DNA of 35,117 nt from Auxenochlorella pyrenoidosa (lineage: Eukaryota > Chlorophyta > Trebouxiophyceae > Chlorellales > Chlorellaceae). Each line of letters opens with the position of its first letter. Position 1 is the first letter of the stretch. Positions 33,501 to 35,117 of the stretch are shown here, piece after piece. The stretch lies in NCBI GenBank assembly GCA_001430745.1, contig KQ482042.1:402657-437773 (forward strand), in the 5' to 3' direction. The notes under the pieces are model-generated. The model saw only the letters and a list, made by a program, of their open reading frames with translations, was not told where the DNA came from and ran no database searches. A program made the position numbers and the translations under genes.

Positions 33501-35117
33501 TACACAGGTTCCAGATGATTACCTGGTGCTATCCTGACTTGATGGACAAGGACGAGTGGAGGCAGGACTTTGCAGAGCCCATCATGCAGGGTGGGCGCCT
33601 GCCAGCCGGCCGGCCCGCTGGCTATTAGCCAGACAGGCAGTTGGCTCGGGCAGCAGCGCTGGCGGGCAGCGCCACCCCAGCAGGTGTCTACTGGGCTCTT
33701 GCAAGGGCGGTGGCTGCCGCCCGCAGCGTGGCAACTAGGTTGCTGTCCGCCTTGCTTCGACTGCTCCGCAGGGCAGCTGCCGGGTGCCACCGACGCGGAC
33801 CGGCGGCGCATGAACGAGAGCCTGTCGGTGCTGCACGACCTGACCAGCAGGTGTGGCGCTGCCCTGCACACATGAGCTCGCGACACAGAGCCGAGGGGCA
33901 AATCAAGCATGGCAGCATGTGCCCTGCACGATGCATTGCCTGCGTGCTCATGCACCTGCCAGCCGCACGGCCTCCATCTGCACCACCCGCTGCAAAGTTG
34001 GTGTCCTGTCGAGGAAGGCGCGCCTACCGCCTCCTGACTAGTAACGCAACCCGTGTTGCACACCCCTCCTGCGCCCCGCGCCACGCCAAACCCACAACTT
34101 TTGTTGCGCACCCCTCCTGCCCTGCGCCCAGGATTGTGCACCGGTGCGGCGAGGACATCCTGAGGAGGGAGCTGCCCGCCAAGCGCGAGGCGGTTGTCAA
34201 GCTGGCGCTGACGCCCGCGCAGCACGCCGTGTACGCGCGCTACATAGAGGTGGGGGCTGTGTGTCTGGTGATGGTGGTGGTGGTGGTGGTGGTGGTGGTG
34301 GTGGTGCGTGTGTTTGTGTGTGTGGTGGTGGTGGGGTAGGGGGGGAGGGGGGCTGGGGAGGTTGCCCATCAGGCAGGGTGGATGGGAGCTCAGATCGTCC
34401 ATACCTGGGTCTGCGCCTCCTTCAAGCAGAGCAAGACAACACGTGATCGTGCAGCCCACCCGTGTGCACCTGCTGCTGGCCTCAGTGCTGCCTCAACCCT
34501 CGGCCACCCTCTTGCCTCCCTGCCCTCCCCGCTGCAGGGCACGCAGGAGCACAGCTGCCGCAACGTGCTGTCAGACCGCGACAAGCTGAAGATGGCACGT
34601 GCTGGCCCCTGTCTGTCCTGGCTGGGCCGAGGGCTGCACGATTGACCTGGCATGTGGAATGGCGTCTGTTGCTGCCCTGAAGGGCGGCGGCCGGGGTGGG
34701 CCCTGTCCAACCGCTGCGTGCCCCTGCCCCTGCTGTGCAGCTGTGCGACCGGCCTTCGGAGTTCCGTGCCTGGCTGGAGCAAGAGTTGGCAAAGGCGGAG
34801 GCCAAGGCAGCGGCAGCTGGAGCCGACGTGGCCGCCGATGCTGTCACTGGGCTGGCAGCAGGGGCCGGGGCAGCAGTGCCAGCAGCGAATGGAGCAGGTG
34901 CAATGGTTGCAGAGGAGGTCAGCGTGGATCTGAGCAGCGGGCTCAGCGGCCAACCTGCAGATTCGGTGGATGGCGCCACCAGCAGCGCTGGCGGTGGCGG
35001 GCCGCAAGCGGATGGCGATGTGTCAACGGCAGAGGCTGCTGCGCAGCATTTGTTGCCGCTGCCAGTCCCGGGAGGTTTCGGTGCCGTCTTGGCTGCAGCT
35101 GAAGCGGCCGCAGCGGC
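24565..35117 (+). CDS. SNF2-family ATPase of ATRX/ARIP4 (RAD54L2) type, 3' end outside window
   Basis: 27 phase-consistent exons encode 1935 residues before the window ends: 24565-25267, 25549-25750, 25915-26098, 26294-26804, 27004-27143, 27284-27415, 27570-27617, 27784-28926, 29099-29205, 29341-29389, 29548-29929, 30077-30280, 30489-30734, 30934-31025, 31135-31404, 31592-31642, 31870-31923, 32087-32164, 32301-32384, 32542-32656, 32810-33018, 33237-33325, 33508-33590, 33772-33850, 34132-34249, 34538-34594, 34741 onward. SNF2 ATPases use ATP to translocate on DNA and remodel chromatin. The helicase core starts near residue 1472: MLKPHQREGLQFMWDSL, Walker A in MLAHHMGLGKTLQTVAFL, LVLVPK-IVLSNWVAEFRKWL, DEAH near 1659, LTGYPLQNNMLEM, and WRQDFAEPIMQ. 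The LTGYPLQNN variant is typical of ARIP4. The first 1470 residues are mostly acidic and low-complexity, including a Glu run near 1000. Five introns need GC donors (27144, 31405, 32165, 32385, 34595). A split into two genes upstream of 31592 is possible but unnecessary. Confidence 0.82.
28855..28895 (+). repeat. 41-nt uninterrupted purine tract (coding poly-Glu)
   Basis: A pure G/A run made mainly of GAG/GAA codons lies in exon 8 of the SNF2 gene and encodes the longest Glu stretch of the acidic domain. Confidence 0.85.
34272..34306 (+). repeat. (TGG)n microsatellite
   Basis: About 11.7 TGG units lie in the intron after exon 25 of the SNF2 gene, followed by TG-rich and G-rich simple sequence to about 34360. 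The run is G-quadruplex-capable in the transcript and likely to vary in length. Confidence 0.9.

Overview
This is nuclear DNA of a GC-rich, intron-dense green alga, most likely a trebouxiophyte of the Chlorella group. The evidence is spliced genes with short exons on both strands, TGTAA motifs downstream of several stop codons, a CTR copper transporter with the Cys-Met ectodomain known from Chlamydomonas, and a plant-type CNPY/MIR-interacting saposin-like protein family. I see no bacterial operons, no RNA genes and no mobile elements. All gene models were built by eye from splice signals, reading-phase agreement and remembered protein families; no search was run.

Layout, left to right: (1) 1-605 +, the 3' end of an auxin-efflux-carrier-like transporter; (2) 1158-4640 +, a poly-Gln/Ala-rich coiled-coil protein with a basic C-terminal tail; (3) 4958-6669 +, a protein of unknown function with a possible organelle transit peptide; (4) 7124-8951 -, an ATP10-type mitochondrial ATP synthase assembly factor; (5) 9348-11904 +, an adenine deaminase, sharing a 396-bp divergent promoter with ATP10; (6) 12454-17306 -, a CTR copper transporter interrupted by an 836-base assembly gap; (7) 17637-18730 -, an unknown protein with one membrane segment; (8, 9) 19111-21399 - and 21829-24232 -, tandem paralogs of an ER-luminal CNPY-like protein; (10) 24565 to the window end +, a very large SNF2 ATPase of the ATRX/ARIP4 (RAD54L2) type, cut off inside its helicase region.

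The genes do not form one pathway; they look like unrelated neighbours in a compact eukaryotic genome. The most striking window-wide feature is splicing. Of about 80 introns I could place, 12 fit only a GC donor (GC-AG), at least six of them supported by protein-family or paralog conservation. The tandem CNPY pair shows intron gain or loss and a GT/GC donor switch at homologous sites. The CTR ectodomain carries serial Cys-Met metal-binding modules, and the gap probably hides another exon.
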